Below, piece after piece: positions 42,792-54,410 of a stretch of DNA of 64,000 nucleotides. Each line of letters begins with the position of its first letter. The stretch's first letter is position 1. The DNA comes from Eudorina sp. 2006-703-Eu-15 (Eukaryota; Chlorophyta; Chlorophyceae; Chlamydomonadales; Volvocaceae), in contig BDSI01000007.1 in NCBI GenBank assembly GCA_003117195.1, forward strand, positions 620,001 to 684,000. The letters run 5' to 3'. The position numbers were made by a program, and so were the translations under genes. The notes below the pieces were generated by a model. The model worked only from the letters and a program-made list of their open reading frames with translations, ran no database searches and was not told where the DNA came from.

Positions 42792-45700
42792 ATGAAGGGC
42801 CCACTGCTGGACAGTGTCGAGGATCCTGACCTGAAGATGAAAAAGCCTTTCTTATGGAAAGAGCTGTCATTCCGTGGTCCATCAGGTAACGTCCTGGCCT
42901 TCCACGCCTTCAAAGGCTCGGTCGTGCGGATTGCTTGCCAGCCTTTTTCTACCGTTTTGCGCGCATTAATTCAAGCATGTGACGGCCTTGAACTCAGCGC
43001 AAGCACGGATTACTCGTTTATCCGCTGAGACGACGCGCTTCTTCAAACGGTGGGTTTTGTCAGTTCCCGGCCAAAGACTGTGTTCCGCTTGACTGCTTTG
43101 CAGGTATGCGCCGCTTCTTATCATGTGCGGGGTCTTTACCTTGGTCTTCCTTTCTGGGCAGCCCATCGTCAGCGTCCCGGCCGGACACTTGGCATTTGTG
43201 GACTTCTTCGGTACGTGGGCGGGGCAGAACGTGAAACCCACGGCTTTACCCGCGTTCTTGCCCCCTGCGAACCCCCATCACGACCCTTTCCTATCCGTCG
43301 CACAGGCTATGTGCCAACGGCTACCATTCCGTCGGGACTGCACTTGAAGACACCATTTGCCAGCGTCCACTGCTACTCCCTCAAAACCCAGTTGATGGAG
43401 CTGACACTGAACGTGCCCACTACCGAGGGCCTTATTGTTGAGCTGGACGGTAAGGTCCACGGTTCTCAGTTGTCAACTGCTGCTGTGTTGTGCTCTTGGC
43501 CTCGGTAGCGGTTATTGGTGAATTAGTAAATGCGAAACCACTATCGGTGCCAACCAGAAAGACTCGATTGCACGGATTGGGCGTGGCGGTCACTCCACAC
43601 ACGCAGCGCAAAACCACATCGATCATCCGGCCCATCGCCGTTGTCTCGCGGATTGAGCTTAACACCTTCCCTTGGCCCGCTCCCACCTGTCGACATCACG
43701 TCGATGCAGTTTCCATCAATCATCGTATCCACGGCAACATGGTCCGCAACCTGTACCTAACCGTCGGGAACAACTACAAAGAGGTGCGGGGCAGAGGCAC
43801 CGTCACCGTGCAAACACTATGACATGACGTGTCGTTGCGCAATCGTTGCAATTATCCATAGCCTGGCCGCGGTGATGGTGAGGTGACATAGGCATCTTGT
43901 CCAGGCCCTGTGGACCCGCCTCTCTCCCGTCCTGACTTGTTCAACCTTTCAACTCACCAGCCACATGCACGCCCGGCGAGGAACACCAACCCAGATCGCC
44001 TAACACGGTTTTTGTCGTTGTCGTCGTCGTCGTCATCTTGGTGGCGGTTGTCGATGGTTCTCCTCCTGCAGATTGTGCTGCTGCCTGAGGTGACCAGCAC
44101 TGTGCGCAGCCTAACCGCCAGCGTCTCCTCCAAGGCGCTCTACTCCGCGGGCCGCGACGAGCTGTCGGTCGGCATCAAGCAGCAGCTGAACGCAAAGCTC
44201 TCGGCACGCGGCATCGAGATCGAGGAGGCCATGTTGCGCAAGGTGGTACTGCCGGTGAGTCACTACTGCGGCGGCCACGGTCGCGCATCGGTATCGCACA
44301 CAACTCTCTGGGTTTCTTGCGGAACCCAACCCTATGATCTGGGTCGGGGGCGGGTTTCCGCGCTAAGCGACTCTGGTGTGAAGGTTTGCCTGTTGTTGGG
44401 CGGCATCGCCTGCGGGATTGAGGTACATCCTGCTGGGTGGGGTGCGCGGATTGGTGGGAACAACATGCGGCAGTGACCCCTGACGCGGCCCTGACGCGCA
44501 CCAGGGCATGTCATTGCTGCGAGCAGTATCAAGGATTGTGTAGGACTGCCCTCCGTGTGTCGCCGCTCACGTTGGCCGTTGTGCTGTTGTGCTGGACCTG
44601 TGCGGATGGGCCGCAGCATTTGGTGACCAACGCCATCGAGCAGAAGCTTATGGCGGAGACAGCCAGCGGATGGAGTTCATTCTCACGAAGGGTGCGTGCT
44701 TTCCTGACCGCCAGTCCTCCAGCCAGCGACCTTTTTGTTTTAGCATCTGGGTTGGACAGAGGTGATCCAGGGATGCAATAGCCGGTTGTGGTTGTGGCTG
44801 TTTTACTCCCGGTGCCCTATTCCGACTGGGATGTCGCCGCGGAGGCATCGTGGTTGTCGCCGCGCGTGCCGGTCCGCTCGCTCCATCGCCAGCAGGGCAT
44901 TTGTGTGTCGACGGCAAAGGCAACGGTAATTCGTTCATTTCCACTGAGCGCGTGTGGCACCCCTGCTGGTCCTTCCTCCCTGACGGCCCCGGGTATCCGG
45001 GCCTCCACCACGCCCACAGGGGTAGTTGCACGGATCGAAGCACAGCACAGTGGCTCCCCGGTGCGGACCCTTTCCATCCCTTCCGTGGGGGCCTTAAGTC
45101 ACTCCGTGGGGGCCTTAAGTCACACCGTGTCACACATGGGTTATGGCCCCGACGACTGCTGATGGACCCTAAACCCTTTGACCCGTGCTGCTGTGGCCAC
45201 CCTTGACACACAGAGCGTCAGGAAGCCGATCGGAAGCGTATCGAGGCGCAGGGCATTGCCGACTTCCAAACTATCGTGTCCCAGGTAGGCACGGTGCTTT
45301 GCAGGTACCTCCCTATTTGTTGTGGGGCCACGGATGGGCAGCAGGGTTGGGTAAACAGCATTGATCAAGGCCAACTGGCTTGGTCCTATGGGGATGCGAT
45401 GTACGATACCGGGTAGCTGCCCGCTGTGAACTCAGGCCTCCCGGGTGGGCATCTTCAGGGGTGGACCGGCAGCCTTGCGCCGGCTTTGCGCCGCACATTG
45501 GGTTCCATAACCGGGGATATGGTGACGGCATTGTTCATCGTTCGCACAGAGATGCTGGCTTGGTCTGCAACGTAAGCGCCTGTTTCCATGATTCACTGAT
45601 TCTCCCCTTTTGCAGTTGTGTAATTGGCGCGTCGTCTGGGCTTGACTGTTTTAAGGTGTCCGCGTTTTCTACTCCACAACCTCTCCTCACCTATCGTAGG

Positions 45701-46221
45701 GCATCAGCGAAGCCCTGCTGGAGTGGAAGGGCATCGAGGCGACGGAGCAGCTTGCTAACTCACCCAACGCAAAGGTGCGCGGGCGTAATTATTGACGTGC
45801 TTTGACGGCGGAACATGTGCCTTCCTGACATTTTACGCTGCTTTACAATGTGGCCATTACTTGGGCCGCGTCTCGGCCATGGGTGTGATGAACACAGAGG
45901 CATTGAATCCGCGAGGCGGCTTTGGCTGTCACCAATGACCCGTTCGTGGAGGGGGTCCACCATAAGCTGTTTCCCCCCGTCGCGCTGTTGGCAGACAGCG
46001 CGGGGCCGATGCGTTAGAGCCGGTGCGTAGGAGCGACACCTCTCGTTAAGTGTGATGTGCGGCTGCGCTCTGCCGTGCAGGTGGTTGTGGTCGGCAATGG
46101 TAAGAATGGCCTTCCTCTGATCCTAGGCGACGGCAGCGGCAGCAGCAGTAACAGCGGCAACACACCTAGCGACACGAGGGCGCAAACTTCCGCTGATAAG
46201 GGAGCTGGAGGCACGGCTTAG
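42792..46221 (+). pseudogene. SPFH/Band-7 (prohibitin-like) gene, unit 1 copy with two frameshifts
   Basis: Nine exons align with the intact copy: 42792-42885, 43104-43210, 43306-43449, 43710-43783, 44072-44254, 44617-44691, 45214-45284, 45700-45774 and 46081-46221. Exon 1 is 94 bases against 95, so PFL is followed by WKELSF instead of RERAVIPWYI. Exon 6 is 75 bases against 79: CAAG is missing after the codons for MAE, so the conserved QDSQRMEFIL frame is lost. All splice sites and the other exons are preserved, including VDFFG, LTVGNNYKE, QQLNAKLSARGIEIEEAML and KGIEATEQLANSPNAK. Decay therefore looks recent. A sequencing error at both sites cannot be excluded from sequence alone. Confidence 0.85.
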
Positions 46222-48230
46222 GCTGATCAAGGGAGTAAGGATGCCCGGTCTTGTGCACCTTCCCAGACCATCGACTCGCAGGCGAGGGGCGCGGATGCCC
46301 GGTCTTGTACACCTTCCCAGACCATCAACCCGCAGATGAGGGGCGCGTGTATGACTATGGGACTGGCCAGTGACATAGGGGCTTGGGACGTACGTGCGCA
46401 GGTTGACGCCTTATAACAGGGATAATCGTATGAGCTGCGCATTGAGTATTGGTTACTGGGACGGAGGCGGAGACGAACAGGTCGAGCCACTTGCGAGGGA
46501 CAGACGGAGGAGAGAGGACGGACGGAGACATACCTCCACGGGGCAAGTATTGCGCTATGGATTGACTACCGTTATTCAATTATTCAATGGACGACACATG
46601 GGCCGCAGCTGCTGATGGAGGGCCGTCTTGAGGCGCAAGCTTCACTGGCGCTGTCTGCCCTGTCTGCATCGCGTCTTGACTGATCGACTGACTGATTGAC
46701 TGATCGCGTCTTGACTGATATCCAGCCGAATGACTGGAGAAATGGGTACTGTTACAGCGGACGGCAGCAAGTTGCAGAGGGACACCCGCGTGTTGCCCGC
46801 TCGCACATTGCGTGGCGCGCTGTGCTATGGACTTGTGATGCTTGCAGATGGTTTTCACTCGTGCCGCTATTTTGCACGCGCTTCACCATCGAAACGGTGC
46901 AGTTCTCGTTCTCCAGCGCTGGATTACCGGTGACCAACGGCTGATCTGCAAGCCAGGGGGGGCTGGTGCTTTCCTTTGCAAACTCTGAACCTGATGGGGC
47001 ACTGAACGCCTGAGGACAATTGCTATTCGGTGGCGATTACAGCATGCACTCCAGGCGTGTCTGCGAGGTGCGGATGGTCATGTCAGCTGGCCATTCAACT
47101 CGTCTGTAACGTTACTGGAATGCCTGGCGGTCAAATCGTTACCATTCCCCGGATCGGCCCCTGACGTAAGCAATGTAGTACAATCGGTCGGTCCGTGAAT
47201 ACCGTCCATGTGGATCAGTCTGTTGTTGCGTCGTCGATCATCAATAGATATCGCACACCGCCGGGTAGCCGCGCACGCAGTTTGTAAGACAAGTTCAGAC
47301 AGCCGGTCGTCGGCCCGTGTTGTTCAGATAGGGGTCACCTATGTGGTTGGCTTCACACGACCCTCTTCACGCGACATGGACGCCGTCAGACCGCAGCCCG
47401 TGGGCCACGTATACCCCCATACGGGCAGGCCCCTGATGGTGGCTCGCGAGCCCCCGTTGCCTTCCAAGACCACGGGCCACCGCGCTTGGCCCTAGCTCCT
47501 CCTCACACATGGAAAGCGCGAGGCCCAACAACTATTCGCACGCGTAAACGCCACTTGCAGTATCTATGACACAGAGACAAGGCGAAGTGCGAAGTCCCAA
47601 CTGACGAATCGGCGCAGGACGGACCGCCAGCTAGCATCGGAATGTCGCAGCTCCCATGCATCAAACATGAACACCGCGATGCAGGCTGTCAGCGGGCGCA
47701 CACTTCGGCCCTTTCTAAATCGGCCCAGGTACGAATGCGCCTTCCCATCCCTCCACCCACAGTAGTTTGCCACGTGACAGGGACCACCTTACAATGTTCT
47801 GTACCGCGTTGGAGAAGGTGACCGCGCATCGCAACACGCTGTTCCCAGCATACATTCGAAAAGTTAAGGAGTCGAGTCTGAACCACAAAATGCTGACATA
47901 GCTGTATGTGTTTGATTATGTAATAACAACCGCCAAAGGATATTATTACTAATTTCACTACTGAGATCAGGAACGGAATATTAATGATGAGAATAATATC
48001 GGTGGTAATGCAAGCCTCAAGCTTGTACAACAAACACAGCAAGTTGCCGATGACGCCGTTAGCGTTACCGTACGGACGCACAGAAATCACTTGGTCGTCA
48101 GCAAGCGTGCCTGTTTGTGGGGTTGATCGGTTACACGACGAGAAGCTCTCATTTATCATCTATTGTACGTTGCCCTATCCATGTGATGTTACAAGCTTCT
48201 TGAGCTCGTAAGGCCCAGACGAGCCAGGAG
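46222..48230. other. 3' part of duplication unit 1 and left part of spacer
   Basis: Contains a tandem pair (GGATGCCCGGTCTTGT.. at about 46240 and 46291) and duplicated sequence up to about 47760. From 47770 to 48230 there is AT-rich spacer without a recognised gene. Open frames at 47208-47495 and its unit 2 partner differ by frame-breaking changes and are not called. Confidence 0.5.
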
Positions 48231-48363
48231 GCTCATGGACCACGAACCTCAACAAACAAAAGAAAAAGAAAGAAGGAGAAAGAGAAAAAGATTAGAAAAC
48301 GTTTAGAGAAACAAAAGTGTCTAAGGAAATGCAATAAGGCACAGACGATGTACAGGTCAAACT

Positions 48364-49443
48364 TCAGACTGACGTACCGTTGTGCGTGCTACATAGCCGG
48401 CGTGCGGCATGCAGTGCTTTGGCGAGCAAACGTTGACCCGCCATCATCATGACAACACGCATGTTCCCATCTACCACGTCACTCACTTGTCGCAGACCCT
48501 GACGAATGCCTTCGTAAGCAGGGCATTCCATAAACACATGATGCTCGTCCTCCACCGCCCCTGAATCACACATGGGGCATACCCGGTCCGTTCTCTCCCT
48601 ACCGTTCGGGCGGTTGACCTCAATCGCCCAGCAGCACAAGCGGAACCGAATGAGACTTCTATGGTCCCTTGAAGGAATGTATCCCTCCAGGTGCTGTGGA
48701 TCCCCCATCCAGTGCTCGTACCGACACATTTTCACTCCTGGTTGGCGGGCGTCGGACACAAAATCTCTAGGGTTCACCCGCAAACGATCGCTCGACCAAT
48801 GAGCACTAAAACGGTTCTCCAACTCCGTTACCAGATTGGAGACATCCAACTTATGAGACGATAGGGCCGCGACCTTACCCTCAAGATCTGAGGTGCCGAT
48901 TAGGCTATCGAGGTCATAGTCTAAGGCCCGAAGTACCCGCAGAACCTTCGCACCCCATGCATCCTGCGACCCGACACCTGAGAGCGCAAGACGTAGCTCC
49001 TCCCTGAACACATGGTGGTACAAAGAGCCTTCAGACTCAACCAACTTGTTCCAGAAACGAAACACTAGTTTAGCCCAGAAGACATGCAGTGGATGCTGGG
49101 CGAACTCACGGAACAGCAACGCATTTGGTGCGGTCTTCACACCAGCTAGTGAGCGCAGGAAGGAGCGCTGTAACCCCACCATACGGTCAGCAACCGCTTT
49201 CTCAAACAGATTCGTACGAGAGCCACCTGCTTCTAAGATTTGCACTAAAAGATCAGGGCCCCACAACTGTGCACCGTACGAAAGAATAGGACGAATTTGA
49301 GCATTGAAACACTTTAGACCCACACCAGGGAGCAGCAACCCCTTCCGACGCAATTTATCTGTTAGTGAGAACATAGCGCGCTGTCCTGCGGCATAGAGCT
49401 CATTGGTGCAGGACACAATCCTATCCATGAAAGCCCTATCCAT
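48364..49443 (-). mobile_element. 5'-truncated LINE (non-LTR retrotransposon), C-terminal half of the reverse transcriptase ORF
   Basis: A 359-codon frame matches the region after the RT catalytic core: KLRRKGLLLPGVGLKCFNAQ and RPILSYGAQLWGPDLL (thumb region), then a long helical segment and the zinc knuckle CPMCDSGAVEDEHHVFMEC, typical of LINE ORF2 ends. The upstream frame closes at a stop shortly before WDNVRLGANIF, so the RT fingers/palm with the YADD box and the endonuclease are missing, as in dead-on-arrival insertions. The frame is otherwise intact, so insertion is not old. The 3' flank is T/C-rich on the minus strand with no clean poly-A. It sits in the spacer between the two duplicated units. 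Confidence 0.9.
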
Positions 49444-50313
49444 GAAGATATTGGCGCCCAGCCGTACATTATCCCACTGCTATTGTACCTACAACCCATT
49501 CTTAGGCCGCATCGCAACGGGGTGCATGGTATTGTCGCACGCTGACCGTTCCCTCCACCGTCGAGGCCGCCACAAACCACCCGAAACAACTCAACGTTCA
49601 CGTCCGTGCCAGCCTGCCTGGGCAGCGCCGCACTCCCCCAGTCACTAGGAGCAAAACTGAGGCACTGGCGATGAGCCACCGCCAGGCACAGCTCTCACAC
49701 AGCGCAAGTCCACAAATCGGCAGCACTGCCTGCAACCTCGCCCTCGCCGGCACCTGTTGCACAGCTGGCCGGGGCACTCCACTCGTCAGTTCAGGTGAAG
49801 CACCAGCAGCAGGTAGGTCATACATGCACCGGGGTCCGCCTCCGCCCCCCAGCAATGCGACTGCTCCCTTCTCTAAAACGCTATGCACTCCAAACAATCC
49901 GATTCCAACTCTACCTCTCACCGCAGCCGCTTGTGGCAGAGGTGCAGCGTGTGGTCAGTGACTGCACGACCCGCGTGCCCAAATGACCCGCGCGACCCAT
50001 CCCACTGCGTCGCAAATGACCCGCGTGCCCCATCCGTCGTAAGCCCACGCTCTTGAATCCACGCGCCCAACAGAGTGCCCCATGCAACCACGCAGCCTCT
50101 GGGCTCCCGTCGCCTCCTGTTCTGGAGGCTTCAGTAGAGTATACCGCCGCATGTGTGGTAATCCGCTGGCCTTCCTGCGTCCGCAGCCAGTCTGCTCGGT
50201 TCCGATTCGTTGGTACGAATGGGACTGGCCAAACACTCTGCATGCAAGGGGAGGAAAAAGAGTTGCAGCCAGAAACAGCACCACAGAAGGAAACGCCGAG
50301 GAAGAAACACACC
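49444..50313. other. spacer between LINE and coiled-coil gene
   Basis: No gene recognised. Overlapping frames of about 100 codons on both strands have no family motif. The 3' untranslated region of the gene at 50314-50865 probably lies at the right end. Confidence 0.45.
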
Positions 50314-50865
50314 TCAGCGCTTGAGCAGCATCTCCGTTAGGGTAGACAATAGCTTGATGATGTAGCTCTCGCTAGTCGCGGTGCTGGCCGACACCAGGAC
50401 GTTCAGTACAACAAGGCCTCCGACGACAAACTGAGTGGTTTGCAGCTGTTTCTCGACCGATGCCTTGATCCGCTGCTCGGACAGGTTAGCCTCTGACAGG
50501 CACTTCTCAATTGCCAGCCGGTTCTCCGACAAGGCCCGCTCATTGGCCACCTTGTTCTCCGACAAGGCCCGCTCAATGTCCAGCTTGTTCTCCGAAAGAG
50601 CGCGCTCAATGGCCACCTTGTTCTCCGAAAGAGCGCGCTCCAGGACGCGCTCAATTTCCAGCTTGTTCTGCGAAAGAGCGCGCTCAATGTCCAGCTTGTT
50701 GTCAGAAACAGAGCGCTCAATGGCCAGCTTGCTTTCCGCCACCACGCGTTCCATGGAAGCCTCGAAGCTCGGCTGAGCAACCCTACGCATTATGAGGACG
50801 CGCTGAGGATGCGCAGTCTGCCGGCCAAGGCAGCTGCGAGCTGAGGTCTTGCTCAACGTCAACAT
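50314..50865 (-). CDS. 11-residue-repeat coiled-coil protein with C-terminal membrane anchor
   Basis: A single-exon frame of 183 residues. The first 25-30 residues (MLTLSKTSARSCLGRQ.. RVLIMRRV) are basic, Ser/Arg-rich and free of acids, like a mitochondrial presequence. Then follow seven 11-residue repeats of the type LSENKLDIERA (33 bases each), with variants ENKVAIERALS and ENRLAIEKCLS and one repeat extended by a VLER insertion. A hydrophobic segment, TQFVVGGLVVLNVLVSAST, and a short tail ending TEMLLKR complete it. The arrangement (presequence, coiled coil, C-terminal transmembrane helix) recalls the DUF1640/MCUR1-type proteins of the inner mitochondrial membrane, but that assignment is a guess. 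An upstream in-frame start at 50994 exists; I prefer 50865 because of the presequence. Confidence 0.75.
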   Translation of the reverse strand: MLTLSKTSARSCLGRQTAHPQRVLIMRRVAQPSFEASMERVVAESKLAIERSVSDNKLDIERALSQNKLEIERVLERALSENKVAIERALSENKLDIERALSENKVANERALSENRLAIEKCLSEANLSEQRIKASVEKQLQTTQFVVGGLVVLNVLVSASTATSESYIIKLLSTLTEMLLKR

Positions 50866-51414
50866 TATGGCTGTCGCTTTGTACAATATGGTGCTATGTA
50901 ATGTGCTAGATGCAGAACCGACCTGGTGAACCGACACGGTGAGGGTGCAATCTGTTCCGAAGCAGTAATACCGATGCAGTAGTTTGCGTTGCATAGCATA
51001 GTGGTGCTATATAATGGTCGGCAGGAGGCACTACGTCTAGGGAAGCGACGCGAGGTTACGGGAGTGCAATGTACGGAATCTGGGCGGAAATTCACCCGCA
51101 AAATTCACGCCTGCCTGGCCTGCCCTGGCGCCACAAAACTGATACTGGCGCTCTGTATACGTGCTGTGCCTAACCCCCCCTCCTCGCCGTTTCCCTCCCG
51201 GTACTTGTTCACTGCAACGCACGCTCCTCCTCGTGATCCCTCTCCCACGCTCGCGTCGCCCTCTGCTTGCCCGACGCCTCTCCACCCGCACGTCGGGTTC
51301 ACCCACCATGGTCGCCGGTATTCGCCGCTGTCACCGTCGTCATCTGACAGAACCTCTAGAACCATTACAGCAGCTTGGAACACAATAAAGAATCCAGCGA
51401 TGGCACAAATCACT
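50866..51414. other. spacer right part, no gene recognised
   Basis: Probably contains the promoter of the minus-strand coiled-coil gene. The rest has only shadow open frames. It ends at the start of duplication unit 2. Confidence 0.45.
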
Positions 51415-52789
51415 CCATAGCAATCTTTCGAAAGCGACTGGAAGCGTACTTATTCTCTAGGTGTGAAGTCGCGGAGAGGGGTGCCTGGCCCAATGTGTCG
51501 GTGGCGATCCGGGGGGCACAGGAAGGTCATCGGAGGGTCAGGAAGGTCATCCGATCAGTTACCTCAAGGGCAAGCTGAAGGTTAGCCTCAAAAGGCAGGC
51601 AGGCTGGTTACCACTAGGGCATGCTCACGCGCCAGGGGTCCAGGCGGACCCGCTCCAACCATCAGTGGCTTGGCCGCCTCTGAAGGCGGCCCTCCACCGC
51701 CGGCGTTGGGCTTGAGCTCCGCGTCGTGGAGTTCTGCGACTTCGGGACTGCGGATCCTGCTGCGGAACTGCTGTTGCTGCAGCTTGTCGGTGATTGCAGA
51801 GGGAAGGCAGCGTGCGTGGTATAGGCCGGGGGACTTGGCTGCTCTGCGTCCTCAGGCAGCCAGACCAGAATATGCGAGGGGCAGAGTAATGCCCACAAGG
51901 GTGCCCGTGTGTGTTTAATAGGAAACCCACCCGTGTGTATGTATGTCGAACCTGAACATTCCGCCCCGGCGCTCTTGCTCCGCGGCCGCCCCACCCCAGG
52001 CTGGTCCAGCGCTTTTCGTCGCCATGCCAAGTCCTTCAGACCTGGCCGGCAGGAGGCTGTGGGGACCAGCCCAGCGACGGCGCCGGCCGGCCTGCCGCGG
52101 TCGCCCAAGTCGGCGCCGCGACCACCTCCACGAGCCCGGCCCTGGCGATTGACAGCGACGGCGCCAACGGTAGTGCTGCTGCAACCGCAGCCCCAACCTC
52201 AACCTCAACTCCTACCCCAGCCCCAGCCGCAGTCGCAGCCGCCCAAGGCGGTGGCGGAAGTACGGGTGTCGTGGGTTTCGGAGCGGATCCAGGCTCTGGC
52301 CCGGTGGCTGGACCCGCAGTAGAAGCGGGTGTACGGTCGGGGAGAGCAGCGTCGCGACCGGGCCAGCGCTGCCCGGAGGATGAAGGCGAGGAGGTGGCCG
52401 GAGAGGAGCCGGTCCGTGACGGCGGCGATGCTGACGGCAACGGCGGCGGGCATGTGTGGTGGTTGGCGTACGGCGCAGCGGTGGCGGCGGAGCCCCATCA
52501 GATCGGTGCAGTACAGTCCGTTCCAGCAAGGCTTGAAGGTGCGGAGTATTTGCTTCGACGTCCCGTGCATTGTTCGCTCCGGGCCACGTGCGGGGTTGGC
52601 TTCCCAATCAATCCCCCATCCTCATCTTGTTCGCGCAGTTCTGCTCTGGCAGTCAGTTCCGTTCATCCTGGTCCATCAATGATCAATGGACTGTATGTCC
52701 CCTATCATTCGGAAGGCAGGGCATGCTTGCCGCGGTGTTGGAGAGAAGGATTGACACATGGCTGTGTACTTGATGTGGGCACTGGGCAG

Positions 52790-54086
52790 GGTACGAGATC
52801 GTGTTCAACAGGACCGGCGGCAGGGCGAATCTAGCTCCCGCGGGCGCCGCCCCGCCGGACTCAGGGCCCGGGCAGGGCGGCGTCGCGACCCATGGGTCCG
52901 CCGATGGGTCCTGCGCGGCTCCCGCCGTCGCGGAGGGCTATGGTGATGCAGGTGGCCGCGACGACGACGGGCAGGGTACGGCACCCGCGGCATACGGCGT
53001 GCTGCACCTCCTGCCTGTGGACCGCAGGGCGGGGCTGCTGCTGGCGACTGGCTGCGCGAGGTGAGTGAGGTCAGGAAGGGGTCCGGCCAGCATCGCCGTC
53101 GACGGCGGCGGCGACCGCGGAGGACCCCTTATCGCCGCGCTGCATACCGTACCGTACCGTACATGCTTGAAAGTGTGAACTCCCATCTGCCGGACGGCCC
53201 TTCCCTTGGGCGTGCCCCCAGCCCAGTGCAGGTGCGCTGCGTACCTTGCGGTCCAGTCCGGAGTTTCGGAGCACCTACCCAGTGCCGAGGTGGTGACGAG
53301 GCCGCGGAGAGACTCGCTGTGGGGTCATGCGGTGAGCCGACGCGGTCATCGGCGTCCGCCGGTGCCGCCGCTGCCGCAGGCAGCGAGGGAGGTCAGGGCG
53401 ACGGCACCACCACCCATCGCAGCCACGGCTGCGCCGCCGCATTGGATGTCCGTAAGGTGGCGGCAGTGGCGTTGATGGTGCCGCCTCAGCTCCGCATTGC
53501 AGCGGACGTTGTCCGGCCCAGCGAGGGGTGAGTTCTGCCGTTGCCGCGCGCTTTGTCGGGTACCGCACAGCAGAGGGAGAGCTCTAATTCGCATTCAAGG
53601 GGCGAATGCTGTGGCTGCAGGTACATGGCGTCGCTGCGCAAGGCATATGAGGCATATGGTAACGACATTGGCGACGAGTTTCTGACGTGGCTGCAGGTGA
53701 TCGCCACAGCCGATGATGCTGCAGGCCGTAGCCCAGCATACGGCATGGCGGCCGACGCTCGCGCATTGACCTTCCGAACGGGAGCCAAGAAGGCGGCTGC
53801 GGGCCTGCCGCGGTGTGTCAGCAACTGGTGATGCAGGATGTGGTGGTGAGGATGGACGTGTTGTGGAGTTGTGTGCGGCTCAGGAGTCCAGTTGTACCGC
53901 CGGTCCCTGTGGTCTGTTCTGACTGCATGGCTGATGCAAGATGTGTTGGGCCTGAGGCCTGTTGGCTTGCAGGTAACTGTAATACTGTACCAGAGCCGAG
54001 TACTGTACGGGGTCGTGTGGGAAATGTGCCTTCTTGAGCTGCTTGTGTCGAAGCTGGAATGCGCCCCGAAGAACAATTCGTTGTGA
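52790..54086 (+). CDS. unrecognised gene X, unit 2 copy (3' exons)
   Basis: Four 3' exons join with consistent phases: 52790-53060 (YEIVFNRTGGRANLAP.. LLPVDRRAGLLLATGCA), 53222-53527 (VRCVPCGPVRSFGAP.. VAALDVRKV-like Ala/Gly-rich), 53621-53696 (YMASLRKAYEAYGNDIGDEF, TWLQ) and 53973-54086 (VTVILYQSRVLYGVVWEMCL, LELLVSKLECAPKNNSL, stop). Between the two units, indels in exons 2 and 3 are multiples of three and several substitutions are synonymous, which supports coding. Upstream exons are unresolved. A frame with THGCVLDVGTGQG just before this model hints at a SAM-methyltransferase motif I, but it is out of frame with the preceding segment in this copy. Function unknown. The gene ends about 325 bases before the Band-7 start on the same strand. 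Confidence 0.5.
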
Positions 54087-54410
54087 TTATTTGGAGGACA
54101 CGTTTGGATCGGACAGAAGGCTAACTACTCTCAGCACCGGATCAAGCCGTACATTTTGACAACTACCAGCTACCGAGACTTTCCTTTTCAGTAACAGTAA
54201 TAAAGAGATTCCATGTTGATGAGCAGTCTGCTCGTGTCTACAGGTATAAGTCTTAGCAACCGGGCGACGCCATCTGTACGTTTTGACGTATACGTGAATA
54301 TAAGGACGACAATATATTGATCCGGCGCACTTTGAGCTTTGACCACTGACAAGATTCAACGAAAAATCACTGATTTTCGGGAGGCCAGGCCCTGCGCCTT
54401 CGACCAACAA

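Larger units (their letters stand above)
39822..47760. repeat. segmental duplication, unit 1 (about 7.9 kb)
   Basis: Begins CATAGCAATCTTTCGAAAGC and runs colinear with 51415-59295 to the shared end CTTCCCATCCCTCCACCCAC. Both units carry the same genes in the same order and orientation. Differences are substitutions plus many small indels. Unit 1 alone has a tandem pair of about 50 bases at 46240-46340. Confidence 0.97.

Noticed and set aside
44788..45162. 124-codon frame almost identical in both duplication units
   Set aside because: Apparent conservation is explained by near-identity of the DNA (probable conversion). It lies inside an intron of the Band-7 gene between two confirmed exons.
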